A stretch of DNA of 9,647 bases from CAZYWA01 sp964650975 [NCBI: uncultured bacterium] (GCA_964650975.1 CAZYWA010000295.1:1-9647), one strand, 5' to 3'; counted from the stretch's first letter, positions 1-6,817 are shown. Notes: generated by a model not told the origin, from the letters alone. Translations and numbers: made by a program.

Positions 1-715
1 ATTCCACGCCGGCGTCCGCGACCGCCACATGGCAGACGCGCTTGGGATCGAAGGTGCCAAAGCTCGACGGCAATCCCACCGTCTGGCCCGACTCGTTGAG
101 CGTGGTGCGGCTCGTGAGCTGATCGATGAACGCGAGCGTCGCGCGCATGTCGAGGTTCTGCGCCGGATCCTGGTACCAGACATCGAAGCGCGAGCCGTCG
201 CCCGACGAGTCGGGCGGCGATTTCATGCAGCGGCCCTGCGGCATGAGCAGCAAGTAGCCGGTGGTGCCCGGTGCCAGCGACGCGGTGGTCGACTGCGCGA
301 GCAAGCGCGTGGCGGGCGGTGTGCGTCCTTCGCCGCCAAAGACGCCGTCGACGCTCGACACTCGCGAAGGGTGCAGGAACACCACCAGCGGCAGCTTCGA
401 CGCCTTCGCGGGAGAAGCGGCGCACGCGTACCGGGTGATGGCGCTCGGATCCTGCGGGTCGCGATAGCGCAGCACCACGCCGCCGGGACAGGACGGCGCG
501 ACGAAGTCGTCGGGACAATCGACGTTCTGCGGCCGGAACTGCTGTCCCTGCGGACCGAGAATCAGCGTGCCCGGCGGTGAGCCGGTGGCGGCATCGCACG
601 AATCGGCGGCGCGCGCCGCGCTGGCGCACATGACGAGCACCGCGCCCAGCATCGCAAGGCGGCGCAGGACGGCCGCGGCGCGACGCGAGAGGGATCGCGA
701 ATCGAGACGGATCAT
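1..715 (-). CDS. Secreted alpha/beta-hydrolase-like protein (PHB depolymerase/feruloyl esterase-like), 3' end outside window
   Basis: The ATG is at 715-713 and the frame stays open to the window edge, giving 238 codons with no stop. Residues 1-36 look like a Sec signal peptide: an Arg-rich start (SRRAAAVLRR), a hydrophobic core AMLGAVLVM, and a likely cleavage ASAARA/ADSC. The mature part has several cysteines (40, 67, 76, 98, 163, 228), which suits an exported disulfide-bonded protein. The segment KLPLVVFLHPSR at about 107-118, then GYLLLMPQG (153-161) and RFDVWYQDP..N.DMRA..AFID (176-198), follows the beta-strand and pre-nucleophile pattern of extracellular esterases of the PHB depolymerase/feruloyl esterase type. 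After DPKRV (223-227) the family usually shows the GxSxG elbow, but here the sequence reads CHVAVADAG, with no serine before the edge. There is no clear Shine-Dalgarno; a later Met at codon 22 would destroy the signal peptide. Fold class is moderately supported, substrate unknown. Confidence 0.7.
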   Translation of the reverse strand, partial: MIRLDSRSLSRRAAAVLRRLAMLGAVLVMCASAARAADSCDAATGSPPGTLILGPQGQQFRPQNVDCPDDFVAPSCPGGVVLRYRDPQDPSAITRYACAASPAKASKLPLVVFLHPSRVSSVDGVFGGEGRTPPATRLLAQSTTASLAPGTTGYLLLMPQGRCMKSPPDSSGDGSRFDVWYQDPAQNLDMRATLAFIDQLTSRTTLNESGQTVGLPSSFGTFDPKRVCHVAVADAGVE

Positions 716-1130
716 CGAATGAAATCGGATGAAAGATGAAAGCGGACGGGGCCCGCGGCGGAAGCTGCCGAGCGCGCGGGCTAGTGCACGAGAGGTGCCA
801 CCCCTCGAACACCAACTCGGGCATGGCTCGGGCGCTCCCCGAATCGCGTTTTCCCGTGCCGTTACGGCTGATTCCGAGCGATCCACGGCATCCATACCCG
901 GCGCTCGCCGTGGCCCGCACTGCTCCCTCACGCGGCAGAAAACGTGACGCTTCGCCCGATCGCCTGGCGTTCTCGGCACGACCGCTCAACTCGGGCGCGG
1001 CGATGCCGATGAACGAATCACCGGGCGGTGCACGCGTGCCGTCCGGCAGCGTCCGACCATCGCAGCCACCTGGCCGGCAGAATCTGCCCGCACGCACGGC
1101 CCCACGCCGCTCGTGAGGTGCTACTTCACT

Positions 1131-1142
1131 CGCGAATTCGCG
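1131..1142. promoter_or_regulatory. Perfect 12-bp palindrome, possible operator
   Basis: CGCGAATTCGCG is a perfect dyad about 90 bases upstream of the EF-hand start. With the flanks it can also fold as CTCGCG (1129-1134), loop AATTCG, CGCGAG (1141-1146). In DNA this GC-rich, short CG palindromes arise by chance, so a regulatory role is only a guess. Confidence 0.2.
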
Positions 1143-1222
1143 CGAGCGCGCACCGCCACGCGCTCGGCCTCCGCCTTGCAAATCCGCTCCGCCGTTCGGT
1201 CGAACCCACGACCGAGTTCCAC

Positions 1223-1228
1223 GGAGGG
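1223..1228 (+). promoter_or_regulatory. Ribosome binding site that fixes the EF-hand gene start
   Basis: GGAGGG lies 4 nt (GGAGG: 5 nt) upstream of the ATG at 1233. It selects this start over the in-frame ATG at 1113, whose extra 40 codons are Arg/Ser-rich and have no ribosome binding site. Confidence 0.8.
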
Positions 1229-1232
1229 AACG

Positions 1233-2012
1233 ATGTCAACCGGAGCGGTGCAATCTCAGAGCTCGATCCAGGATCTGGCTCTCAACATCCTGACCCAGTA
1301 CGACACCAACAAGGACGGTCAGCTCAACGGGACCGAGTTCTCCAACGTGCTGAGCGCTCTGCTCGGGACGACCGCGAGCTCGGGCACCGCTCCGGCGACT
1401 TCGTCGGCGCCCGCGTCGTCGACGGGCTCGACGGGCTCGACCGGCTCTTCGTCGTCGGCGCTGGGCGCACTTCCCGCGTCCGAGATGACCGGCTTCAACT
1501 TCGACAAGATCATGGATCCCACGCACAACACGCCGAAGTACATCTTCGCGCGGGTCGCGTGGAACACCGATCTCTCGTCGGTGCACGACAGCGCCAGCGC
1601 GCAGGCGTGCCTCGAGGGGATGGTGCCGCAGCTGCAGGCGGCCGGTCTCAACGTGACCAGCGTCGACAGCGACAAGATCACCTACAGCGACGGCAGCGGC
1701 TCGCACACCATCGACGTGATCCGCGACAAGGGCGGTCCCAACATGGCGTTCCAGTGGCTCGACCAGGCGAGCGTGAATGCCACCGCGTCGAGCTCCCCGA
1801 GCACGAGCTCGCCGAGCACCGAGGCCGCGGCGAATTCGTTCGCGCCATCGGCCGCATCGGCCGCGGCGATGCGCACGGCCAGTGCCAACCGCGTCTCGAC
1901 GCAGGGCGCGGCTGCTTCGTCCGAGGTTGCATCGCGTCACCGCGTGGCCGAGCACGCCTCGCACCGGCCGTCGGTTCAGGGCCACCGGTCGGGCACCCGC
2001 GCGCGGAGTTGA
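1233..2012 (+). CDS. Single EF-hand protein with uncharacterised central domain
   Basis: A 259-residue protein with no signal peptide or membrane segment. Residues 24-35 are a canonical calcium-binding EF-hand loop, DTNKDGQLNGTE, with ligand positions D24, N26, D28, N32 and the bidentate E35, followed by F36; the preceding SIQDLALNILTQY is the entering helix. A Ser/Thr/Ala/Gly linker (about 46-78, including TGSTGSTGSS) leads to a compact segment at about 84-178 (TGFNFDKIMDPTHNTPKYIF ... DVIRDKGGPNMAFQWLD) that I do not recognise as a named family. A second low-complexity tail (about 180-259) contains SSPSTSSPST, encoded by a 15-bp tandem repeat at 1790-1819, and ends basic (HRSGTRARS). The single EF-hand implies pairing with a partner or dimerisation if calcium is bound. 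The gene stands alone, converges on the Rieske gene, and its stop codon directly abuts repeat copy A. Calcium binding is well supported; the cellular role is unknown. Confidence 0.85.
   Translation: MSTGAVQSQSSIQDLALNILTQYDTNKDGQLNGTEFSNVLSALLGTTASSGTAPATSSAPASSTGSTGSTGSSSSALGALPASEMTGFNFDKIMDPTHNTPKYIFARVAWNTDLSSVHDSASAQACLEGMVPQLQAAGLNVTSVDSDKITYSDGSGSHTIDVIRDKGGPNMAFQWLDQASVNATASSSPSTSSPSTEAAANSFAPSAASAAAMRTASANRVSTQGAAASSEVASRHRVAEHASHRPSVQGHRSGTRARS
1790..1819 (+). repeat. 15-bp tandem duplication inside the EF-hand gene
   Basis: GAGCTCCCCGAGCAC (1790-1804) is followed directly by GAGCTCGCCGAGCAC (1805-1819), one mismatch. It encodes the repeated SSPST units of the low-complexity tail. 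Confidence 0.75.
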
Positions 2013-2085
2013 GTTGCCTCGGGGGCCTTTCAAGCCCCCCGCCGCGAGGCGGCTCGCTGCGCTCGCCGGGCGCCTCTCGGCGCCG
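2013..2085. repeat. Intergenic hairpin repeat, copy A (convergent junction)
   Basis: This starts at the base after the EF-hand stop codon and shares long blocks with 6818-6924. The shared blocks are GTT-S-CCTCGGGGG ... TTTCAAGCCCCCCGCC and GGCTCGCT(G/A)CGCTCGCCG, followed by a GC hairpin. In this copy the first hairpin is GGGGGC (2021-2026), loop CTTTCAA, GCCCCC (2034-2039). The last is GGCGCC (2069-2074), loop TCTC, GGCGCC (2079-2084). It sits between two convergent genes, as copy B does. The first hairpin could act as a transcription terminator or RNA 3'-end stabiliser, though no T-run follows. The type is probably a dispersed genomic repeat, since two copies occur within 5 kb. Confidence 0.7.
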
Positions 2086-2094
2086 GCCTGAGAT

Positions 2095-2111
2095 CCGGAC
2101 GAGCAGTCCGG
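2095..2111. terminator. Small perfect hairpin between convergent genes
   Basis: CCGGAC (2095-2100), loop GAGCA, GTCCGG (2106-2111). It lies between the EF-hand and Rieske stop codons and is symmetric, so it could serve either transcript. There is no T-run on either strand, so termination is only a possibility. Confidence 0.3.
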
Positions 2112-2190
2112 TTGGTGACGTGAATGGAAGCGCCCCGAACCGACTGACGACAGCACGCCTCACGCGCCTGAGCGCGCCGCGCGGTCGAGG

Positions 2191-3210
2191 TCAGGGCGCG
2201 GCGCGGGGCGGGGCGTGGAACTGCCGCGCGTAGGTGCGGAAGAGGCCGATCGGGCCGTCGCCGCGAGCCAGCATCGGGCGATCGACGTGGGTCTTGTGCT
2301 TCCAGATCTCGCGATCCTGGAGCACGTCGCCCACCACCTTGCGCAGCAAGTAGCGCTCGAAGATGGCGCGCGCCGGGCCGAGGCGAAGCGCGCGGCCCAG
2401 TGGACGCGTGGCGGACGGATGGTCGCGATCGGAAGCGAGCGCGATCGTGAAGTCGAAGCGCCGCTCGTCGACCGGCGCGCACATCAGGAAGATCAGGCAG
2501 TGCAGGTCGAGCTCGCGGACCGTGAGATCGGTCACCGAGAAGCCGAGACCGTGGATCTGGGTGTCGAAGACGCTCGACACGGTGCCGAAGCGGCGTCCGA
2601 ACGGGCTCGCGCGATCGAACCCGAACCGTGAGTGGAGCACGCGGCCGTCGGCGCGGATCTCGGGATCGCGCAGGTTCGTGTAGCCGTGCACCGCGGCGAA
2701 ATGGCCGAGGTCGACGCCGTTCTCCGCCGCATCCTCGACGTGCCCTTCGAGCGCCAGCGTCACGGCGCGCGGGTACGTGAAGCGGCTCACGTCGGGCTCC
2801 GGCAGCTCCCAGTCGGGCGCGCACCTCTCCGCGGTCCAGAACACGAACGCCTGACCGACCCGCTCGCGGCACGGCCACACCTCGAGCGACGCCCGCGGCG
2901 GCGGACCGTCGGCGTACTCGGTGGCGACGCAGCGGCCGTGGGCGGCGTAGCGAAAGCCGTGGAACGGGCAGCGCAGCGTGTCCCCCACCACGCGCCCGCC
3001 GTGGCCCAGATGGGCTCCCAGATGAGGGCAGTAGGGCCCGACGGCCGCCAGCTCTCCCGACCGTGACCGGAAGAGCACCAGCTCGCGCCCCGCGAGCTTG
3101 CGGATCACCACTGCGCCGGCGGGCACCTCGCTCGCGGCCGCGACCCGGTACCATCCTTCGGGAAACGGGGGTCGCGGCGCGCAAAGCTCGGTGACGATCG
3201 GTGCATTCAT
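2191..3210 (-). CDS. Rieske [2Fe-2S] non-heme iron oxygenase, DAF-36/KshA-like
   Basis: A 339-residue cytosolic or membrane-associated oxygenase. The N-terminal Rieske domain has both ligand pairs: CPHLGAH with C61 and H63, and CPFHG with C81 and H84. The catalytic domain carries the mononuclear-iron motif in ENGVDLGHFAAVHG, with D167, H170 and H175. The C-terminal segment DREIWKHK ... RPMLARGDGPIGLFR ... QFH resembles the cholesterol 7-desaturase (DAF-36/Neverland) and 3-ketosteroid 9-alpha-hydroxylase (KshA) branch of the family. Such enzymes use O2 and electrons from a separate reductase for monooxygenation or desaturation; no reductase or ferredoxin gene is in this window. The start is the ATG at 3210-3208 (MNAPIV); the frame is open far upstream, but that stretch is antisense to the esterase gene and has no family match. 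It is divergent from the esterase-oxidase-dehydrogenase operon. The family is secure; a steroid-like substrate is inference. Confidence 0.88.
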   Translation of the reverse strand: MNAPIVTELCAPRPPFPEGWYRVAAASEVPAGAVVIRKLAGRELVLFRSRSGELAAVGPYCPHLGAHLGHGGRVVGDTLRCPFHGFRYAAHGRCVATEYADGPPPRASLEVWPCRERVGQAFVFWTAERCAPDWELPEPDVSRFTYPRAVTLALEGHVEDAAENGVDLGHFAAVHGYTNLRDPEIRADGRVLHSRFGFDRASPFGRRFGTVSSVFDTQIHGLGFSVTDLTVRELDLHCLIFLMCAPVDERRFDFTIALASDRDHPSATRPLGRALRLGPARAIFERYLLRKVVGDVLQDREIWKHKTHVDRPMLARGDGPIGLFRTYARQFHAPPRAAP

Positions 3211-3351
3211 GAGCGCCGCGATGTTGACACACGCTAACGACTGTACGCCACCGCGCTTGGGTCTCGGCCGCGCACTGGAGGGTGGCGGTCCCTCCGGTCT
3301 CTTCGATCGCGTTTCTTCGCGGCGCGCACGCGGATTTGATATGCCGGTCTC
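3211..3351. promoter_or_regulatory. Shared divergent promoter region of the Rieske gene and the operon
   Basis: This 141-base gap separates two divergent starts. A perfect -35 hexamer TTGACA is at 3224-3229 on the plus strand, but the sequence 16-18 bp further (around 3246-3252) is not -10-like. A TGATAT element at 3337-3342 lies 9 nt before the operon ATG and could be a weak -10 giving a very short leader. A hairpin GGAGGG (3277-3282), loop TGGCGGT, CCCTCC (3290-3295) lies between them and shares its GTCCCTC core with later intergenic palindromes. Neither start has a good Shine-Dalgarno. Confidence 0.4.
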
Positions 3352-4803
3352 ATGCGGCGCTGGCGAGCTCTCGGTCTGGCGATCCTGGTCGCCCTCGTTG
3401 GCGCGTGCAGCACTGGGCCCAGGGGCGCCCTGCCCGGCCAACCGGCGCCGATCGCGGCGATCTCGAGCGCTATCCCGCGCGGCCAGCTCGTCGACCGGGT
3501 CGCGGCGCACACCGATCCGCATCGCACGTACGCGCTCTACTTGCCCGCTTCCTGCACCGCCGAGCACCGCTGCCCGACGCTCTTCATCCTCGATCCTCGC
3601 GGTCGTGGCAGCGAAGCAGCGGGCGTGTTTCGCGAGGGTGCCGAGAAATACGGCTGGATCCTGGCGAGCTCGAACGACACCTCGAGCGACGGTCCGTGGC
3701 AGCCGAACGTGCTCGCGATGAAGGCGATGCTCGCCGACGCCGACGGGCAGCTCCCGGCCGACCCCCGCCGCCTCTACATCGCCGGCTTCTCCGGCACCGC
3801 GCGCGGCGCCTGGGCGCTCGCCCTGGGGCTCGCGCCCGCGGTCGCGGGAGTGATCGTGGCGAGCGGTGGCGCACCCGTGGAATCGCCTCCCGACGCATCG
3901 CTGCCGTTCGCGGTCTTCGGCACCACGGGCCTCCACGACTTCAACTTCCGCGAGATGCAGACTCTCGCCACGGATCTCGACGCGCTCGGAGTCGCGCACC
4001 GATTCGAGACCTTCGAGGGCGATCACTCGTGGCCGCCGCCGGCGCTCGCCACCGAAGCGCTCGGCTGGATGGAGCTGCAAGCGATGCGCGGCGGCCGCCG
4101 CGCGCTCGACCGCGACCTGGCCAACTCGATGCTCGCCCGCTGGCTGGCCGAGGCGAAGGGCCTCGAGAGCGACGGAAAGTGGCTCGAAGCGCTGCACCGA
4201 AACGAGCAGATCGTGCGCGACTTCGATCGCTGGCGCGCGGTGCCGGAGGCACGCGACGCGGTGGCTCGCTTGCGCGCCGATCCACGCACCGCGGCGGCTC
4301 TCGCCGAGCGCGACCGCGTCGCCGCATGGGAGGCGGCGGAGCGCCAAGAGGTGGAGCGTCTGGTCGAATTGCTGCGATCGTCGAGCCCCAATCGTCTAGG
4401 GGAGGCGCGCGGACAGATCGAGCCCGCGATCGAGCGATGGCGAGCGAACGCGATCGACACCACGCGCCCGCTCGACGCGCAAGCCGCGGCCCGCGTCCTC
4501 GAGCACCTGGCGAGCTTCCTGGGCTTCTACCTGCCCCGCGAGCTCCGCCAGCGGCGCGATTTCGATCGCGCCACCACCGCGCTCGAGCTCGCCCTTCAGA
4601 TCCACGACGACCGCCCGGCGCTCTGGTACAACCTGGCGTGCGCCCGAGCGCGCGCCGGCGCTTCGGAAACGGCGCTCGAGGCGCTCGAACGCGCCCTCTC
4701 GCTCGGCTTCGAGGATCGCGACCTGCTCGGATCCGATCCCGATCTCGACGGGTTGCGCTCTTCCCTTCGATTCCAGAAGCTCGCTGCCTCCCTCTCACAC
4801 TGA
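3352..4803 (+). CDS. Lipoprotein alpha/beta-hydrolase (esterase-like) with C-terminal TPR-like repeat
   Basis: A 483-residue protein. Residues 1-19 are a lipoprotein signal: MRRWR, a hydrophobic core, and lipobox VGAC with C19 as the lipidated residue, so it should be anchored in the envelope. The hydrolase domain spans about 55-245. The nucleophile elbow is GFSGT with S147, preceded by DPRRLYIA; the likely acid is D196 in GLHDFNFREM; the histidine is H225 in EGDHSWPP. That is a complete catalytic triad for an esterase or related hydrolase. The C-terminal half is mostly helical, and about 405-480 (DRPALWYNLACARARAGASETALEALERALSLGF, then DPDLDGLRSSLRFQKL) is a TPR unit with the capping sequence common in TPR proteins. 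The downstream flavoenzyme begins 9 nt after the stop, so this is the first gene of an operon. No Shine-Dalgarno was seen; the start is chosen because it yields the lipobox. The substrate is unknown. Confidence 0.85.
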   Translation: MRRWRALGLAILVALVGACSTGPRGALPGQPAPIAAISSAIPRGQLVDRVAAHTDPHRTYALYLPASCTAEHRCPTLFILDPRGRGSEAAGVFREGAEKYGWILASSNDTSSDGPWQPNVLAMKAMLADADGQLPADPRRLYIAGFSGTARGAWALALGLAPAVAGVIVASGGAPVESPPDASLPFAVFGTTGLHDFNFREMQTLATDLDALGVAHRFETFEGDHSWPPPALATEALGWMELQAMRGGRRALDRDLANSMLARWLAEAKGLESDGKWLEALHRNEQIVRDFDRWRAVPEARDAVARLRADPRTAAALAERDRVAAWEAAERQEVERLVELLRSSSPNRLGEARGQIEPAIERWRANAIDTTRPLDAQAAARVLEHLASFLGFYLPRELRQRRDFDRATTALELALQIHDDRPALWYNLACARARAGASETALEALERALSLGFEDRDLLGSDPDLDGLRSSLRFQKLAASLSH

Positions 4804-4812
4804 GCCCCGCCG

Positions 4813-6003
4813 ATGGCCGACCAGCACCGATTCACGGCCCTCGTGATCGGTGGCGGAATCATGGGGCTCGCGGCGCTCGAGGCGCTGACGCGCCTCACCC
4901 GCGAGTCGGTGGGGTTGCTCGAGCGCTTCGACGTCGGTCTCCCGCACGGCAGCTCGCACGGCTCGTCGCGGGTCGCGCGCAGCACCTATTCCGAGGCGGT
5001 CTACGCGCGGCTCATGCGCCGCGCGGCCACCGAGGACTGGCCGCGAATCGAGCGCGAATCGGGGGAGAAGCTGCTGCTCCCCAGCGCCGGCTGCTTCTTC
5101 GGTCCCGCCGGCGGACCGGTCGACGGCTACCTGCGCGCGGTGCGCGACGCGGGCTTCGGCGAGGACCTGATCGAGCAGCTCGATCCGAGCGAGGCACGCC
5201 GCCGCTATCCGTCGATGCGCTTCGACGATTGCCGGTACGTGCTCGACGACCACACCTGCGCCGTGACCGCGGCGTCGCGCACGCTCGCGGTGCTGGCTCG
5301 CCTCGCGACCGAGCGCGGCGCCGTGATCCGCAAGGACACCGCGGTCACCGCGATCGACACCGACGGGCTTCGCGCGCGCGTGATCACCGCCGACACGGTC
5401 TACTGGGTCGATCACGTGATCGTGACCGCGGGTGCCTGGGCAGAGCGCCTCGTGCCGGCGCTCGCGGCGCGGCTCACCCCACTCCGCCAGACGGTGGCCT
5501 ACCTGCACCCGGCCGGAGAGCGCGACGCGTTCCGTCTCGGGCACACGCCGCTCTGGGTGGAGATCGGCACCGGCGCCGACCGCACCCACTACGCCCTTCC
5601 CGACCTCGCGACCGGTTGCCTCAAGATCGCGCTGCACCGCATCTCCGGAACGGCGGACGATCCCGACGCCGATCCCGGCCGCGATCCCGCCGAGATCGAG
5701 CGGTTGCGTCAGGTGGCGTCGCGGCACATGACCATCCCGATCGGCGACACCGAGCGCACCGAAACGTGTCTCTACACCTGCACGAGCAACGAGGATTTCA
5801 TCCTGGACCATGCGCCGGGCGATTCGCGCGTGGTGGTCGGCGCGGGATTCTCGGGCCATGGCTTCAAGTTCGCGCCGCTCGTCGGCCGGATCCTGGCCGA
5901 GCTGGCGATCAGCGGGCGATGCTCGGTCGACGAGTGGAACGCCGAGCGCGCCCGCTTCGCGATCCAACCGTCCGCATCCGCTCGATCGGAGAAGACAACG
6001 TGA
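4813..6003 (+). CDS. FAD-dependent oxidase, monomeric sarcosine oxidase / N-methyltryptophan oxidase (SolA) type
   Basis: At 396 residues this is close to the usual 370-390 for monomeric sarcosine oxidase (MSOX) and SolA. The N-terminal dinucleotide-binding motif is GGGIMG (13-18). The flavin-contact motif GSSHGSSRVARSTY (46-59) supplies arginines R53 and R56, matching MSOX R49 and R52. LKIALH carries K271 and H275, corresponding to MSOX K265 (oxygen activation) and H269. C319 in ETCLYTCTSNEDFILD matches the cysteine that binds FAD covalently. GAGFSGHGFKFAP (343-355) contains K352, matching the substrate-carboxylate lysine K348. The expected reaction is oxidation of a secondary amino acid such as sarcosine or another N-methyl amino acid by O2, giving an imine and H2O2. 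The true substrate may differ, because the family includes pipecolate and other amine oxidases. It is the middle gene of the operon: 9 nt after the esterase, with its stop overlapping the next start by 4 nt. No strong Shine-Dalgarno, consistent with translational coupling. Confidence 0.9.
   Translation: MADQHRFTALVIGGGIMGLAALEALTRLTRESVGLLERFDVGLPHGSSHGSSRVARSTYSEAVYARLMRRAATEDWPRIERESGEKLLLPSAGCFFGPAGGPVDGYLRAVRDAGFGEDLIEQLDPSEARRRYPSMRFDDCRYVLDDHTCAVTAASRTLAVLARLATERGAVIRKDTAVTAIDTDGLRARVITADTVYWVDHVIVTAGAWAERLVPALAARLTPLRQTVAYLHPAGERDAFRLGHTPLWVEIGTGADRTHYALPDLATGCLKIALHRISGTADDPDADPGRDPAEIERLRQVASRHMTIPIGDTERTETCLYTCTSNEDFILDHAPGDSRVVVGAGFSGHGFKFAPLVGRILAELAISGRCSVDEWNAERARFAIQPSASARSEKTT
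5988..5994 (+). promoter_or_regulatory. Ribosome binding site supporting a GTG start for the dehydrogenase
   Basis: GGAGAAG sits 5 nt before the GTG at 6000-6002 (7 nt from GGAGA), inside the end of the oxidase gene. The GTG overlaps the oxidase stop TGA (6001-6003) as GTGA, a classic coupling arrangement. Confidence 0.75.
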
Positions 6004-6776
6004 GCGATTCACCGCACGTCATCGTGACCGGAGCTTCCTCGGGGATCGGCGCGGGACTGGCCCGCGAGTTCGCGCGCGCTGGAGCCCGCCTGACGCTGGT
6101 CGCACGGCGCGGCGCGCCGATGCGGGAGCTGCTGCAGGCGACCGGCGCCACGGGCCACGTGATCGAGGCCGATCTCTCCCAGCCCGAAGGAGTGGACACC
6201 TGGCTGCGCGAGGCGTGCTCGGTACTGGGCGAGCCCGACGTGCTCATCAACAACGCCGGCGCGCAGGTGGTGGGCGCGACCGCGAAGGGAGACGTCGAAG
6301 AGGGCGAGCGGACGCTCAGGCTCAACGTGTTCACTCCGCTCCGGTTGGTGCGCGCGGTGCTCCCGGGAATGCTCGCCAGGCGTCGCGGCACGATCGTGAA
6401 CGTCGCGTCGCTCGCGGCGCTCGCACCCACCCTCGGCATGACCTACTACAACGCCGCCAAGGCTGGGCTCGGCGCCGCGTCCGAGGCGTTGCGCGGCGAG
6501 CTGCGCGGAAGCGGCGTCGACGTGGTGACCGTCTACCCGGGGATCATCCCCACCGACATGGGAAAAGCCGGCATGGCGGCCTACAAGCCGACGCTCTTGC
6601 TGAGCCTGCAGCCGGTCGGGAACGTCGAGGAGCTGGCGCGACGGGTGCGCGGCGCGGTCGAGCGGAAGCAGGCGCGGGTGATCTATCCCGGCGGCGCCAA
6701 CGTGCTCACCCGCTGGCTGCCTCCGGTCACGCGCTGGGCCATGGACCACTTCACTCCGCCGCTGGCAGGTGGGTGA
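6000..6776 (+). CDS. Short-chain dehydrogenase/reductase (classical SDR)
   Basis: A 258-residue classical SDR (family norm about 250). The cofactor motif TGASSGIG (10-17) is right after the first strand; ADLS (57-60) marks the adenine-pocket aspartate; NNAG (84-87) and N109 are present. The catalytic residues are S137 in VNVASL and Y150/K154 in YNAAK. R36 and R37 in LVARRGAP, after the second strand, suggest NADP(H) preference. The reaction is oxidation or reduction of an alcohol/carbonyl; the substrate cannot be predicted. The C-terminal segment WLPPVTRWAMDHFTPPLAGG extends past the Rossmann core. The GTG start overlaps the oxidase stop, so it is the third operon gene. The stop codon (6774-6776) lies inside the left arm of a 20-bp stem, so the last codons double as part of a likely 3'-end RNA structure. 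Confidence 0.9.
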   Translation: MSDSPHVIVTGASSGIGAGLAREFARAGARLTLVARRGAPMRELLQATGATGHVIEADLSQPEGVDTWLREACSVLGEPDVLINNAGAQVVGATAKGDVEEGERTLRLNVFTPLRLVRAVLPGMLARRRGTIVNVASLAALAPTLGMTYYNAAKAGLGAASEALRGELRGSGVDVVTVYPGIIPTDMGKAGMAAYKPTLLLSLQPVGNVEELARRVRGAVERKQARVIYPGGANVLTRWLPPVTRWAMDHFTPPLAGG

Positions 6777-6812
6777 AGAGCTCGCGAGGCGCGCTCTTCA
6801 CCCGCCTGCCAG
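6762..6812 (+). terminator. 20-bp stem hairpin spanning the dehydrogenase stop codon
   Basis: Left arm CTGGCAGGTGGGTGAAGAGC (6762-6781), 11-nt loop (6782-6792), right arm GCTCTTCACCCGCCTGCCAG (6793-6812). The only non-Watson-Crick position is T6770 opposite G6804, which is a G-U pair in the plus-strand RNA. The stop codon TGA is inside the left arm. This is far longer than chance. It is placed like an operon terminator but lacks a following T-run, so RNA 3'-end protection is equally possible. Confidence 0.7.
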
Positions 6813-6817
6813 CTCAT

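Larger units (their letters stand above)
716..1232. other. Divergent intergenic region, no convincing gene
   Basis: This 517-base stretch separates the minus-strand secreted hydrolase from the plus-strand EF-hand gene, so it should carry promoters for both. Open frames across it (for example 736-1116) give Arg/Pro/Ser-rich translations with no domain, no Shine-Dalgarno and no family resemblance, so I do not call them. Visible structure: ATGAAA three times at 719, 729 and 736; an imperfect hairpin at 789-807 (CGAG-A-GGT, loop GCC, ACC-C-CTCG); and a perfect palindrome CGCGAATTCGCG at 1131-1142. No good -35/-10 pair was recognised in either direction. Confidence 0.6.

Noticed and set aside
736-1116. 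Open reading frame of 126 codons in the divergent intergenic region
   Set aside because: Arg/Pro/Ser-rich translation, no ribosome binding site, no family resemblance. Long frames arise easily in DNA this GC-rich.
1113-1232. N-terminal extension of the EF-hand gene from an upstream ATG
   Set aside because: The 40 extra residues are low-complexity and basic. The GGAGGG ribosome binding site clearly serves the ATG at 1233.
3224-3252. Strong sigma-70-type promoter based on TTGACA at 3224-3229
   Set aside because: The -35 hexamer is perfect, but nothing -10-like occurs at 16-18 bp spacing, so I list only a promoter region with modest confidence.
3211-4347. Upstream extension of the Rieske frame on the minus strand
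   Set aside because: It is antisense to the lipoprotein esterase and unrelated to any Rieske N-terminus; the domain starts naturally at MNAPIV (3210).
3282-5999. Very long plus-strand open frame leading into the dehydrogenase
   Set aside because: Its translation is Arg/Ala-rich and overlaps two well-supported genes in another frame. Only the part from GTG 6000 has SDR motifs.
4795-6012. 405-codon minus-strand frame opposite the flavin oxidase
   Set aside because: Antisense shadow of a gene with a full set of family motifs; its own translation has none.
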